DNA of 6,408 nucleotides from Rhizobiaceae bacterium (GTDB lineage: Bacteria; Pseudomonadota; Alphaproteobacteria; Rhizobiales; Rhizobiaceae), in assembly GCA_004299545.1 (NCBI GenBank), contig SCRB01000459.1, positions 1 through 6,408 of the forward strand, given 5' to 3'. Positions 1-5,930 of the stretch are shown here, piece after piece. The notes under the pieces were generated by a model that did no database searches, had not been told where the DNA came from, and was given only the letters and a program-made list of their open reading frames with translations. Position 1 is the first letter of the stretch. Each line of letters starts with the position of its first letter. The position numbers and the translations under genes are program-made.

Positions 1-90
1 GCGCCGAACTGGGCTTTTCCTGGCCAATTTTGGTGAAACGAAGGCGATCCGGGCCCCGAATTTCACCACCTTCTTGATGAACTGTTATGG

Positions 91-105
91 TTAAGGATGT
101 GTTAT
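91..105 (-). promoter_or_regulatory. Candidate CtrA-binding site in the region after ybgC
   Basis: Read on the minus strand this is ATAA, seven bases, then TTAACCAT (running to 87). The CtrA consensus is TTAA-N7-TTAA(C), and TTAACCAT is the usual 8-base half-site, so there is one mismatch in the distal half. It lies about 70 nt downstream of the ybgC stop, where the tolQ promoter would be expected in rhizobia. tolQ itself is not in the window, so the target is inferred. The rest of 1-174 shows no convincing gene. Confidence 0.4.
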
Positions 106-174
106 CTTCATGGCGAAGCATACTGGCCCCCGGCGAAAAGACGACCGAACGCGGCATCAAAACCATGAAGCGTC

Positions 175-645
175 TTACGACGACCCCGGCATGAACAAAG
201 CGTGCCATTCGCGCGGGAAGCGGCGGGGCCGCCCGCCTTCGCCGATGATCGCGGCTTCGACTTTTGCCTCCACGAGAAGTTCCTCGCCGCGACGGATGGT
301 CTGCGCCATGAAGATGCGGGCGCCGGAAATGTCCGCCGTGCGCGTGTCGACCGTCAGGATATCGTCGATATGGCCCGGCGCATGGAAGGCGAGTTCCATC
401 CTGCGCACGACCCAGACGAGCTTTTCGCCATGCTTGCCGTCGGCGAGTTCGGTGTGATGCACGCCCGCCAGCCGCAGGAAGTCCGACCGGCCGCGCTCGA
501 AGAATTCGAGATAGCGGGCATGATAGACGACGCCGGAAAAATCCGTATCCGCGAAATAGACCCTCACCAGCAGCCTGTGCCCGAAGGACGTCAGCTCACC
601 GACCAGGCCGGCCGGGACCCCGTTCTGTTCACCATGATCGGGCAT
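175..645 (-). CDS. ybgC: Tol-Pal-associated acyl-CoA thioesterase YbgC
   Basis: This 156-residue protein is a 4-hydroxybenzoyl-CoA-thioesterase-type hotdog-fold enzyme, a cytoplasmic acyl-CoA thioesterase usually encoded at the head of the tol-pal cluster. The family signature is at residues 30-53: YFADTDFSGVVYH, then RYLEFFERGR. Asp35 fits the catalytic Asp of the TD-x-x-G-VVYH motif, with His42 close by. The length is slightly more than the usual 130-150 because of about 20 extra N-terminal residues. The ATG at 645 is preceded by AAAGGA at 653-658, seven bases away, which supports this start. It is transcribed away from the glycosidase gene at 711. In rhizobia ybgC commonly sits between ruvB and tolQ; here the ruvB side is interrupted by that glycosidase gene. 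Family assignment is firm; the physiological substrate cannot be read from sequence. Confidence 0.93.
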   Translation of the reverse strand: MPDHGEQNGVPAGLVGELTSFGHRLLVRVYFADTDFSGVVYHARYLEFFERGRSDFLRLAGVHHTELADGKHGEKLVWVVRRMELAFHAPGHIDDILTVDTRTADISGARIFMAQTIRRGEELLVEAKVEAAIIGEGGRPRRFPREWHALFMPGSS

Positions 646-710
646 AGCGCTTTCCTTTCAGCGCGCGGAATGACATGTGACGCCGTCCTTGCAAACGCGG
701 ATTCGCACTA

Positions 711-1961
711 TTGGCCGCTTTGATCAAGAAGCTCTTCCTCGCCTTCCTGTTGCTCCAGATGGCCGCGGGGCCGGCATTCGCGGCAGCTTTCACCGTCAGA
801 AGGGGCATCAATCTCGATGCCTGGATCACCTGGCCGCCAGAGAAAAAATGGGGTGACGAAACCGTCCTGCGGCCGTTCCCGGAATGGCGCCGCACCGTTC
901 ACCTCGCCGATCTCAAGGCGTTGAAGGCAGACGGCTTCGATTTCGTCCGCATGCCAGTCGATCCCGTTGTCTTTCTCTCGCCGCGGACCGCGGCCTATCG
1001 CGACGGCCTTTACAGCGATGTCCTGGATGCCGTGCGGCTCGTCAACGAGGCGGGCCTCAAGGTGATCGTCGATCTGCATCTGATGCCGAGCGGCTCCGAC
1101 CGTTCCGCCGGCATGCAGAGCGTGATGAGCGATCCCAGGCAGTTCGCCGCCTATCTCGATGTTGTCCGCCGTATGGGCCTTACGCTCGCGCAAGAGGACC
1201 CGCACATGACCGCCTTCGAACTGATGAACGAGCCGATCGTCGATTGCGACACGGCGGCCGGGCGGGCGGAATGGGACGCCAAGCTGAAGAAGCTTTTCGC
1301 GGCGGGGCGCGCCTCGGCCGCGAGACTGACGCTCGTCCTTGCCGGCGGCTGCTGGTCTTCGGCAAGGGGGCTTTCGACGGTCGATCCCAAGGAAATCCCC
1401 GACGACAATATCCTCTGGACCTTCCATTCCTACGATCCGTTCGTGCTGACGCATCAGGGCGCTACATGGGCGGGCGACTTCATCCCCTATGTGAAGGGCA
1501 TTCCTTATCCGCCCTATGCCCATCCGAAGGCTTTCCGGACCGCGCTTGCGGCGACGCGCGCGCGGATCAAGAAAGACGCGCCCTTGGCAAGGCGCGCCGG
1601 CCTGCTCTCCTATCTCAACGAACAGGTGGCGACGGTCGATACGCCGAAGGAACTGAAGGCGACGATGGCCCGCCCCTTCGAAACAGCCGCGAAATGGGCC
1701 GACCGCTACGGCATTCCCCACGGCAATATCTTTCTGGGTGAGTTCGGCATGATCCGGCAGGAATATGGCAGCGCCACCATCATGCCTGCCGCATGGCGCG
1801 CCGCCTATGTCGGCGACATGATCGCGCTCGCCGAGGCTCACGGCTTCGGCTGGTCGCTATGGTCCTACAGCGGCGCCTTTGGGGTGGTTCAGACCTATGA
1901 CGGCAAGGCGGCGGAGCCGGATGTGCTCAATGTCATTCGTGATCTCAAACCGGTTCGCTGA
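711..1961 (+). CDS. Secreted glycoside hydrolase family 5 (cellulase-like)
   Basis: The 416-residue product begins with a signal peptide (KK at 6-7, hydrophobic 8-17, AFA at 22-24 as the likely cleavage motif), so it is exported. The rest matches the GH5 retaining-glycosidase TIM barrel: GINLD near 32-36, FVRMPVD at 78-84, VIVDLHLMP at 118-126, MNEP at 172-175 with Glu174 as acid/base, FHSYDPF at 238-244, FLGEFG at 341-346 with Glu344 as nucleophile, and GWSLWSYSG at 380-388. Both catalytic glutamates are present, so it should be active on beta-glucans or related glycans; the exact substrate is unknown. There is no ATG before the signal peptide: an in-frame TGA lies at 678-680, so the start must be TTG at 711 (a GGA sits nine bases upstream) or TTG at 720. 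It is the only plus-strand gene, diverging from ybgC and converging on ruvB with 18 bases between stops, which looks like an accessory insertion. No terminator is visible. Confidence 0.88.
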   Translation: MAALIKKLFLAFLLLQMAAGPAFAAAFTVRRGINLDAWITWPPEKKWGDETVLRPFPEWRRTVHLADLKALKADGFDFVRMPVDPVVFLSPRTAAYRDGLYSDVLDAVRLVNEAGLKVIVDLHLMPSGSDRSAGMQSVMSDPRQFAAYLDVVRRMGLTLAQEDPHMTAFELMNEPIVDCDTAAGRAEWDAKLKKLFAAGRASAARLTLVLAGGCWSSARGLSTVDPKEIPDDNILWTFHSYDPFVLTHQGATWAGDFIPYVKGIPYPPYAHPKAFRTALAATRARIKKDAPLARRAGLLSYLNEQVATVDTPKELKATMARPFETAAKWADRYGIPHGNIFLGEFGMIRQEYGSATIMPAAWRAAYVGDMIALAEAHGFGWSLWSYSGAFGVVQTYDGKAAEPDVLNVIRDLKPVR

Positions 1962-1979
1962 CGAACGCGGATCTGGCGA

Positions 1980-3020
1980 TCAGCTCTCTTCCTGAAACAG
2001 ACTGGTCTGCCGCGCGGCAAGGTCCCTGGGTGTTTCCAGGCCGAGATGCTGCCAGGCCCGTGCCGCAAGCATCCTGCCCCTCGGCGTGCGCTGGATGAAG
2101 CCCTGCTGGATGAGATAGGGCTCGATAATGTCCTCGATCGCGTCGCGGGGTTCGGAAAGCCCGGCCGCGATGGTCTCGATGCCGACCGGGCCGCCGCCGA
2201 AATTCATGGCTATCATGGAAAGGTAGCGGCGGTCGAGCTGATCGAGGCCGAGCGCATCGACTTCGAGCCGCGACAGCGCCTCGTCGGCGATCTGACGCGT
2301 GACGCGATCGGCACGAGCGACCGAGGCGAAGTCGCGGACGCGGCGCAGAAGCCGGCCGGCGATGCGCGGCGTTCCCCGCGCGCGGCGCGCGATCTCCAGC
2401 GCCCCGTCATCCGCGATCGGCAGCCCGAGGATACGGGCGCCGCGCCGGACGATCTCTTCCAGTTCCCCGATCGTGTAGAAATTGAGCCGCACCGGAATGC
2501 CGAAACGGTCGCGCAGCGGATTGGTGACGAGACCGGCGCGGGTGGTGGCGGCGACGAGTGTGAAGGGGGCGAGGTCGATCTTGACCGAACGTGCCGCCGG
2601 CCCCTCGCCGATGATGAGATCGAGCTGGTAATCCTCCATCGCCGGATAGAGGATTTCCTCGACCGCCGGATTGAGGCGATGGATTTCGTCGATGAAGAGG
2701 ACGTCACGCTCCTCGAGATTGGTCAGAAGCGCGGCCAGATCGCCGGCCTTGGCGATCACCGGACCGGAGGTGGAGCGGAAATTGACGCCGAGTTCGCGCG
2801 CCATGATCTGCGCCAGCGTCGTCTTGCCGAGGCCGGGCGGCCCGACGAAGAGCACATGGTCAAGCGCCTCGCCACGGCTCTTCGCCGCCTCGATAAAGAC
2901 CTTCAGGTTGGCGCGCGCGGCCTCCTGGCCTATGAACTCGCCGAGCGATTGCGGCCTGAGCGAGGTCTCGACATCCTCCTCGCGCCTGTCGGGCGAAACC
3001 ATGCGCGGCGAAAGGCTCAT
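1980..3020 (-). CDS. ruvB: Holliday junction branch-migration ATPase RuvB
   Basis: RuvB is the hexameric AAA+ motor that drives branch migration of Holliday junctions together with RuvA. The 346-residue protein is full length. Visible motifs are Walker [10 protein letters not shown] at 60-68, Walker B LFIDEIH at 108-114, the sensor-1 region VAATTRAG at 156-163, the arginine-finger stretch PLRDRFG at 168-174, the sensor-2 region [16 protein letters not shown] at 216-231, and a C-terminal winged-helix domain ending in [10 protein letters not shown] at 307-316. The ATG at 3020 overlaps the stop of the upstream PIN-toxin gene (ATGA). No good ribosome-binding site precedes it: the bases just upstream are pyrimidine-rich (CTCCTCTC). 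Its translation is therefore probably coupled to the toxin gene. Met7 is an alternative start but also lacks a ribosome-binding site. It ends 18 bases from the convergent GH5 gene. Confidence 0.98.
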   Translation of the reverse strand: MSLSPRMVSPDRREEDVETSLRPQSLGEFIGQEAARANLKVFIEAAKSRGEALDHVLFVGPPGLGKTTLAQIMARELGVNFRSTSGPVIAKAGDLAALLTNLEERDVLFIDEIHRLNPAVEEILYPAMEDYQLDLIIGEGPAARSVKIDLAPFTLVAATTRAGLVTNPLRDRFGIPVRLNFYTIGELEEIVRRGARILGLPIADDGALEIARRARGTPRIAGRLLRRVRDFASVARADRVTRQIADEALSRLEVDALGLDQLDRRYLSMIAMNFGGGPVGIETIAAGLSEPRDAIEDIIEPYLIQQGFIQRTPRGRMLAARAWQHLGLETPRDLAARQTSLFQEES

Positions 3021-3415
3021 GAGAGGAGTTCCATGGAGGAGAGGACCCGTGCCGCGTCCCGGTCGAACGTGAAGGTCATATCCGCCCCGAGTTCGCGATT
3101 ACGCATGGCGATCATTGCGTCGGAGAAATCCGCCATGCCACTTTCGTAGGTCGCGAGTGCCTTTCCGATCGTCTCCAGCGCCTCGAATCCGATGTATTCC
3201 ACCTCGATCAGGTCGCGCATGATCCGGGAAAGCCGCCCACGTGGCAGCCTGTAGCGCGACCGCAATACCCAGAAAAATTCCAGTATCACCGGTACGTTGA
3301 CGTAACCCGGCCGCTGACGGTCGAGGCTTTGCAAGAGCCGTTGCGCCGCCGGCGACTGAATCGGATCATCATCCAAAACCGAACGCAGCAGGATATTGGT
3401 GCCGAGTCCAATCAA
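3017..3415 (-). CDS. VapC-like PIN-domain toxin lacking first catalytic Asp
   Basis: This 132-residue protein has the size and layout of VapC toxins, PIN-domain ribonucleases held in check by a partner antitoxin. The N-terminus reads [18 protein letters not shown], where the family normally has LDTN. The first metal-binding Asp (position 5) is Gly, encoded GGC, one base from GAC. Other acidic positions remain: Glu46 in [11 protein letters not shown], Asp96 and Asp99 in ADFSDAMIA, and Asp118 in TFDRDAAR. The start is TTG, overlapping the antitoxin stop (TTGA), and the TGA stop overlaps the ruvB ATG. The protein is thus probably weakly made and catalytically impaired, yet its reading frame is intact and links the antitoxin gene to ruvB. 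Its placement inside the ruv gene set is unusual. Family assignment is strong; loss of activity is inferred. Confidence 0.85.
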   Translation of the reverse strand: MIGLGTNILLRSVLDDDPIQSPAAQRLLQSLDRQRPGYVNVPVILEFFWVLRSRYRLPRGRLSRIMRDLIEVEYIGFEALETIGKALATYESGMADFSDAMIAMRNRELGADMTFTFDRDAARVLSSMELLS

Positions 3416-3690
3416 GCCACCGGCCCGCCTTTGCGCCGACTGCTCTCAACATGGCTGCTGATGCCCTCGCCCACGGCGCGCTCATAATCCTCAATGGTGG
3501 TGCCCGGAAGGGCATATTCCGCCAGCGCCCCAAACAAGCTGCTTACGGGCCGGTTGCGAGGCACGATCAGAAAGCCCTGTTCCACCTCGATGAATGCAAT
3601 GCGATCGCCCGTCTGGAGCCCGAGCCTTTCCCGTATTTCCGCAGGAATGGTCGTTTGCCCCTTGCTCGTTATTTTGGCCTCAATACCCAT
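3412..3690 (-). CDS. AbrB/MazE-type antitoxin (VapB-like)
   Basis: A 92-residue antitoxin with an N-terminal SpoVT/AbrB swapped-hairpin DNA-binding domain (ITSKGQTTIPAEIRERLGLQTGDRIAF, near residues 7-33). The C-terminal half, about residues 45-92, should wrap the PIN toxin. Such proteins neutralise the toxin and repress their own promoter. Two adjacent ATGs exist at 3693 and 3690. GGAG at 3698-3701 is seven bases from the second and only four from the first, so I chose 3690. The stop overlaps the toxin start by four bases. It lies 59 nt after the ruvA stop, and a 7-bp-arm inverted repeat in that gap could be its operator. The gene appears intact, so the module may still be autoregulated even if the toxin is impaired. 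Confidence 0.85.
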   Translation of the reverse strand: MGIEAKITSKGQTTIPAEIRERLGLQTGDRIAFIEVEQGFLIVPRNRPVSSLFGALAEYALPGTTIEDYERAVGEGISSHVESSRRKGGPVA

Positions 3691-3707
3691 CATATCGCTC
3701 CCGTATC

Positions 3708-3734
3708 TCCTTACATTCTATCAATAAGTAAGGA
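3708..3734. promoter_or_regulatory. Inverted repeat, candidate antitoxin operator
   Basis: Perfect 7-base arms TCCTTAC (3708-3714) and GTAAGGA (3728-3734) flank an A+T-rich 13-base spacer, in the gap between the ruvA stop and the antitoxin start. AbrB-type antitoxins bind such palindromes upstream of their own gene. An internal promoter here would let the toxin-antitoxin pair and ruvB be transcribed separately from ruvA. That is inference from position and symmetry only. Confidence 0.5.
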
Positions 3735-3749
3735 AATCGCAATGAGATT

Positions 3750-4370
3750 TCACCGCGCCAGCTCCTTCAGGCCGAGCCGGATCAACTTGGCCGAATCCGC
3801 GCCCTCTCCGGCAGCCTTCAGCGCTGCTGCGACAGCATTGGCGGCGACGTCGCGCGAATAGCCGAGATTGGCAAGCGCCGATACGGCATCCGCCACCGGT
3901 GCGGGCGCCACGCCTTCGCCGAGTTCCTGCTTAAGCCCGATCGTGCCCGTCGCCGCGCCGGCGAAGGCGGGCGCCTTGTTCTTCAATTCCGTGACGATGC
4001 GTTCCGCCACCTTCTTGCCGACGCCCGGCGCGCGGCTCACCATGGCGATGTCGCGCAAGGCGATGGCGTTAGCGAGATCGGCCGGCGAAAGCGTCGATAA
4101 AACGGCAAGGGCGACCTTGGCACCGACGCCCTGCACGTTGTTCATCAGCAGGCGGAACCATTCGCGTTCGAGCGCGGAAGCGAAGCCGTAGAGCCGAATC
4201 ATGTCCTCGCGGACATAAGTCTCGATGAAGAGCACCACCGCCTCGCCGGGCGCGCCCAAAACCGAGAGCGTGCGCATCGGACAATAGGCGACGTAGCCGA
4301 TGCCCTGTACGTCGACGACGCAATGATCTTCGCCGATCTCGTCAATGACGCCCTTGAGCTTGCCGATCAT
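3750..4370 (-). CDS. ruvA: Holliday junction DNA-binding protein RuvA
   Basis: RuvA tetramers bind the four-way junction and load RuvB rings. The 206-residue protein is full length. An N-terminal OB-fold domain spans about residues 1-62. It carries the acidic pin at Glu55-Asp56 ([11 protein letters not shown]), which separates strands at the junction centre. Two helix-hairpin-helix motifs follow, [15 protein letters not shown] (77-91) and [14 protein letters not shown] (113-126). After a linker rich in Ala and Gly comes the C-terminal three-helix domain, about 155-206, which contacts RuvB. The frame is open upstream to 4451, but MIGKLKG is the conserved RuvA N-terminus, so the ATG at 4370 is used; only a weak GGA lies nine bases before it. 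It is separated from ruvC by 257 nt holding two hairpin elements and a LexA box, and followed by an inserted toxin-antitoxin pair. Confidence 0.97.
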   Translation of the reverse strand: MIGKLKGVIDEIGEDHCVVDVQGIGYVAYCPMRTLSVLGAPGEAVVLFIETYVREDMIRLYGFASALEREWFRLLMNNVQGVGAKVALAVLSTLSPADLANAIALRDIAMVSRAPGVGKKVAERIVTELKNKAPAFAGAATGTIGLKQELGEGVAPAPVADAVSALANLGYSRDVAANAVAAALKAAGEGADSAKLIRLGLKELAR

Positions 4371-4416
4371 GGATATGTATCCGGTCGAGAGACTAGGGCT
4401 GACCCTAATACCCTCC

Positions 4417-4449
4417 TGCCTACGGACCAATAAAGAACAAGTCAAGAAC
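4417..4449 (-). promoter_or_regulatory. LexA (SOS) box with overlapping promoter for ruvA
   Basis: At 4435-4449 the plus strand reads GAACAAGTCAAGAAC, a perfect match to the alphaproteobacterial LexA operator GAAC-N7-GAAC (GTTC-N7-GTTC on the minus strand). Within it, on the minus strand, lies TTGACT (4440-4445), a good -35 hexamer. It is followed after 17 bases by a weak -10 candidate, TAGGCA (4417-4422). LexA bound here would block the promoter, so ruvA and the genes downstream should be induced by DNA damage. The box starts about 65 nt before the ruvA ATG. The operator match is direct; the exact -10 is uncertain. Confidence 0.75.
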
Positions 4450-4464
4450 ACATAACCAGGAACC

Positions 4465-4537
4465 AGTGGTTTGTTTCCAACATTTGCATCCCATCCGTAT
4501 CGGCCCAGAGCGCAAATGTTGGAAACAGAAAACCACT
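4465..4537. repeat. Palindromic hairpin element 1 (ruvC-ruvA gap)
   Basis: A 73-base near-palindrome. Outer arms AGTGGTTT (4465-4472) and AAACCACT (4530-4537) pair over 8 bp. Inner arms 4473-4487 and 4512-4526 pair over 15 bp without mismatch. A 3-base bulge (4527-4529) lies between the two stems on the right arm, and the loop is 24 nt (4488-4511). G+C is about 47%, well below the flanking genes. There is no T-run, so it is not a typical terminator. Its design matches the neighbouring element at 4555-4629 in inverted orientation. It is probably a mobile or recombination-prone palindrome, or a structured RNA in the ruvC-ruvA transcript; I do not recognise the family. Confidence 0.8.
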
Positions 4538-4554
4538 AGTAAGTTTATGATTTG

Positions 4555-4629
4555 AGTGGAATTCTCGAATTTGACATTTGATGCCGAGACAGACATCACG
4601 CGGGTATCAAATGTCAAATTCATTCCACT
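4555..4629. repeat. Palindromic hairpin element 2, abutting ruvC stop
   Basis: A 75-base near-palindrome. Outer arms AGTGGAAT (4555-4562) and ATTCCACT (4622-4629) pair over 8 bp. Inner arms 4567-4582 and 4606-4621 pair over 16 bp, both perfectly. A 4-base bulge (4563-4566, TCTC) lies on the left arm and the loop is 23 nt (4583-4605). Compared with the reverse complement of element 1, the AGTGG ends, the TCT bulge and ACATTTG in the inner arm are conserved. The remaining stem positions differ in both arms together, so pairing is kept. Its right end runs into the ruvC TAG stop codon at 4628-4630. Function unknown. Confidence 0.8.
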
Positions 4630-5137
4630 AGGTCATGGCGGCCAGGCGAACCGAAACGCTGCTTCTGTGATGCGCATGGCAGATGGCGATGGCGAGCGCA
4701 TCGGCGGCGTCATCGCTGTCGAAAACGGCGCGCGGCATCAGCACCTTCACCATCATGTGGATCTGGCGCTTTTCGCCGTGACCGACGCCGATCACCGCCT
4801 TCTTGACGGCATTGGGCGCATATTCGGCGACCGGCAGCCCGGCCTGGGCCGGAACCAGCATGGCGACACCGCGGGCCTGTCCGAGTTTCAGCGTCGCCGT
4901 CGCGTCCTTGTTGACGAAAGTAGCCTCGACCGCCGCCTCGACCGGGTCGTGCACTCCAAGCACTTCCGAAAGGCCGTCATGCAACTGGCAGAGCCGCCTT
5001 GCGAGGTCCGCCTTGTCGTCCGAGCGGACGGTGCCGGACGCGACGAAACGCAGCATGTTGCCGGAGGATTCCACGACGCCCCAGCCGGTGCGGCGCAGGC
5101 CCGGGTCAATGCCGATGATGCGAATCGTTTCTCTCAT
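4628..5137 (-). CDS. ruvC: Holliday junction endonuclease RuvC
   Basis: RuvC is the dimeric, Mg-dependent RNase-H-fold resolvase that nicks Holliday junctions held by RuvAB. The 169-residue protein is full length and shows all four catalytic acids in context: Asp11 in [14 protein letters not shown], Glu71 in VEATFVNKD, and Asp143 and Asp146 in [16 protein letters not shown]. The conserved [19 protein letters not shown] stretch (108-126) is also present. The ATG at 5137 is the only start before an in-frame stop at 5162-5164, although no clear ribosome-binding site precedes it. The stop is a TAG overlapping the outer arm of a palindromic element. The gene lies 73 nt after rcdA and has a near-consensus LexA box upstream. 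It is separated from ruvA by the hairpin elements, whereas in most relatives the ruv genes are close together. Confidence 0.97.
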   Translation of the reverse strand: MRETIRIIGIDPGLRRTGWGVVESSGNMLRFVASGTVRSDDKADLARRLCQLHDGLSEVLGVHDPVEAAVEATFVNKDATATLKLGQARGVAMLVPAQAGLPVAEYAPNAVKKAVIGVGHGEKRQIHMMVKVLMPRAVFDSDDAADALAIAICHAHHRSSVSVRLAAMT

Positions 5138-5181
5138 GCCGGAAGAATGCCGCCCATAGCGTCATTCCACCAGCGGAATGT

Positions 5182-5196
5182 GAACAAAATGGAAAC
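5182..5196 (-). promoter_or_regulatory. Near-consensus LexA box upstream of ruvC
   Basis: On the minus strand this reads GTTT, seven bases, GTTC, one mismatch from the alphaproteobacterial LexA operator GTTC-N7-GTTC. It lies about 45 nt before the ruvC start. A small inverted repeat, CATTCC (5163-5168) and GGAATG (5175-5180), sits between box and gene. ruvC is commonly SOS-controlled, which makes the weaker match credible, but binding is inferred. Confidence 0.5.
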
Positions 5197-5210
5197 AGCC
5201 TAGGCCTATG

Positions 5211-5735
5211 TCAGCCGTGCGCGAAGACGGTCTTCAGCAGGGTGATCTGATCCGAGACGGGATTGGCGCGACGCTGCCCGGCGGCGTTCTCCGTCGCGCC
5301 ATTGCCGTAGATTTCCTCGTCCATGCGCCTGACGCGCGCCTGGATGCTGAGGGAGCGGTCGACCAGCGAGCGGAAGCCCGCGGGCAGGTCGGGCCATGCC
5401 GGCGCGCTGTCGCGGGCGGAGGCGGTGTCCAGCCTCACCTTCGCCTTTTCGGCGGCCACCTGGTCACGGGTCATCTCGCCGGAATTGGCGGCGCGCTGGA
5501 GGAGAAGCCAGGAGGCCACCTGCATCAGCCTCGTGGTCAGCCGCATGGATTCGGCCGCATAGAGCGTTGCCGCCGTCCGCGACATCCTCTTCGCCTCGGC
5601 GCGGCCCTCGCCGTCCAGATATTCGGCGGCCTGCTCGACCAGCCCCATGCCTTCATCGTAGAGCGGCTTGAAATTCGGGGAAAAGACACGGCGTTCCGCC
5701 AGCTTTACCGTTTTCGCGTATCCGGGCTCGCCCAT
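5211..5735 (-). CDS. rcdA: Regulator of CtrA degradation RcdA (DUF1465)
   Basis: The 174-residue product matches the DUF1465/RcdA family. In Caulobacter, RcdA is a helical adaptor that helps deliver CtrA and other cell-cycle substrates to the ClpXP protease. Recognisable conserved parts are FKPLYDEGMGLVEQAAEYLDG (22-42), LYAAESMRLTTRLMQVASWL (58-77) and LLQRAANSGEMT (78-89). The C-terminus from about 145 is likely flexible. The frame is open to a GTG at 5810, but the ATG at 5735 has AGGAA at 5742-5746 with six-base spacing and gives the usual N-terminus, so it is preferred. A perfect CtrA-type box lies about 120 nt upstream, suggesting CtrA controls a factor in its own breakdown. No terminator is seen before ruvC 73 nt downstream, so read-through is possible. 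Function is by family; no enzymatic motif is expected. Confidence 0.88.
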   Translation of the reverse strand: MGEPGYAKTVKLAERRVFSPNFKPLYDEGMGLVEQAAEYLDGEGRAEAKRMSRTAATLYAAESMRLTTRLMQVASWLLLQRAANSGEMTRDQVAAEKAKVRLDTASARDSAPAWPDLPAGFRSLVDRSLSIQARVRRMDEEIYGNGATENAAGQRRANPVSDQITLLKTVFAHG

Positions 5736-5855
5736 CCACTGTTCCTGCGTATCGTCTCGTGAACCGAATTGAGGCCGAACATCCTGCAAAGCAACCGCCG
5801 CTGCCCCCACGCGGCGGGAGATTGCGTCTATCCACCGCCAAAGGCAAGCGCATGT

Positions 5856-5870
5856 TTAACAGAAGGTTAA
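5856..5870 (-). promoter_or_regulatory. CtrA box 1, upstream of rcdA
   Basis: Plus-strand TTAA (5856-5859), seven bases, TTAAC (5867-5871). This is an exact match to the CtrA consensus TTAA-N7-TTAA, with the extra C. It lies about 120 nt ahead of the rcdA ATG and downstream of the intrinsic terminator, so rcdA is its natural target. Activation or repression cannot be told from sequence. Confidence 0.7.
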
Positions 5871-5930
5871 CGGGCGGAGTGCGGCGGAAGGAGGGCGCCG
5901 CAGCATAAACGCGAAACGAAAAGGCGGGAT

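Noticed and set aside
1..166. Minus-strand frame open from an ATG at 166 to the left edge
   Set aside because: The translation (MVLMPRSVVFSPG...) resembles no TolQ or other family, has no ribosome-binding site, and runs through the CtrA-like site; likely non-coding.
202..723. Plus-strand open frame of 173 codons
   Set aside because: Antisense to ybgC; Arg/Asp/Ala-rich composition of a shadow frame in GC-rich DNA.
708..1841. Minus-strand open frame of 377 codons
   Set aside because: Antisense to the GH5 gene, which has signal peptide and catalytic motifs; the shadow frame has none.
2046..3149. Plus-strand open frame of 367 codons
   Set aside because: Antisense to ruvB and the toxin gene; composition typical of GC-rich complementary frames.
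4420..4623. Minus-strand open frame of 67 codons across the palindromes
   Set aside because: It lies almost entirely in the two hairpin elements and the LexA box, with no recognisable domain; chance frame in A+T-richer DNA.
4465..4629. Integron attC sites
   Set aside because: Bulged stems and low sequence conservation are reminiscent, but the GTTRRRY/RYYYAAC core boxes are absent at the ends (AGTGG/CCACT instead) and no integrase gene is in view.
4465..4629. Intrinsic terminators between ruvC and ruvA
   Set aside because: The stems have long loops and are not followed by a T-run on either strand.
4465..4629. Rhizobial RIME-type mosaic elements
   Set aside because: They are also intergenic and palindromic, but I cannot match the sequence, and the low G+C here does not fit what I recall; left unnamed.
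5201..5208. Perfect 8-base palindrome TAGGCCTA after rcdA
   Set aside because: Too short to support a function on its own; noted only for its CTAG overlap.
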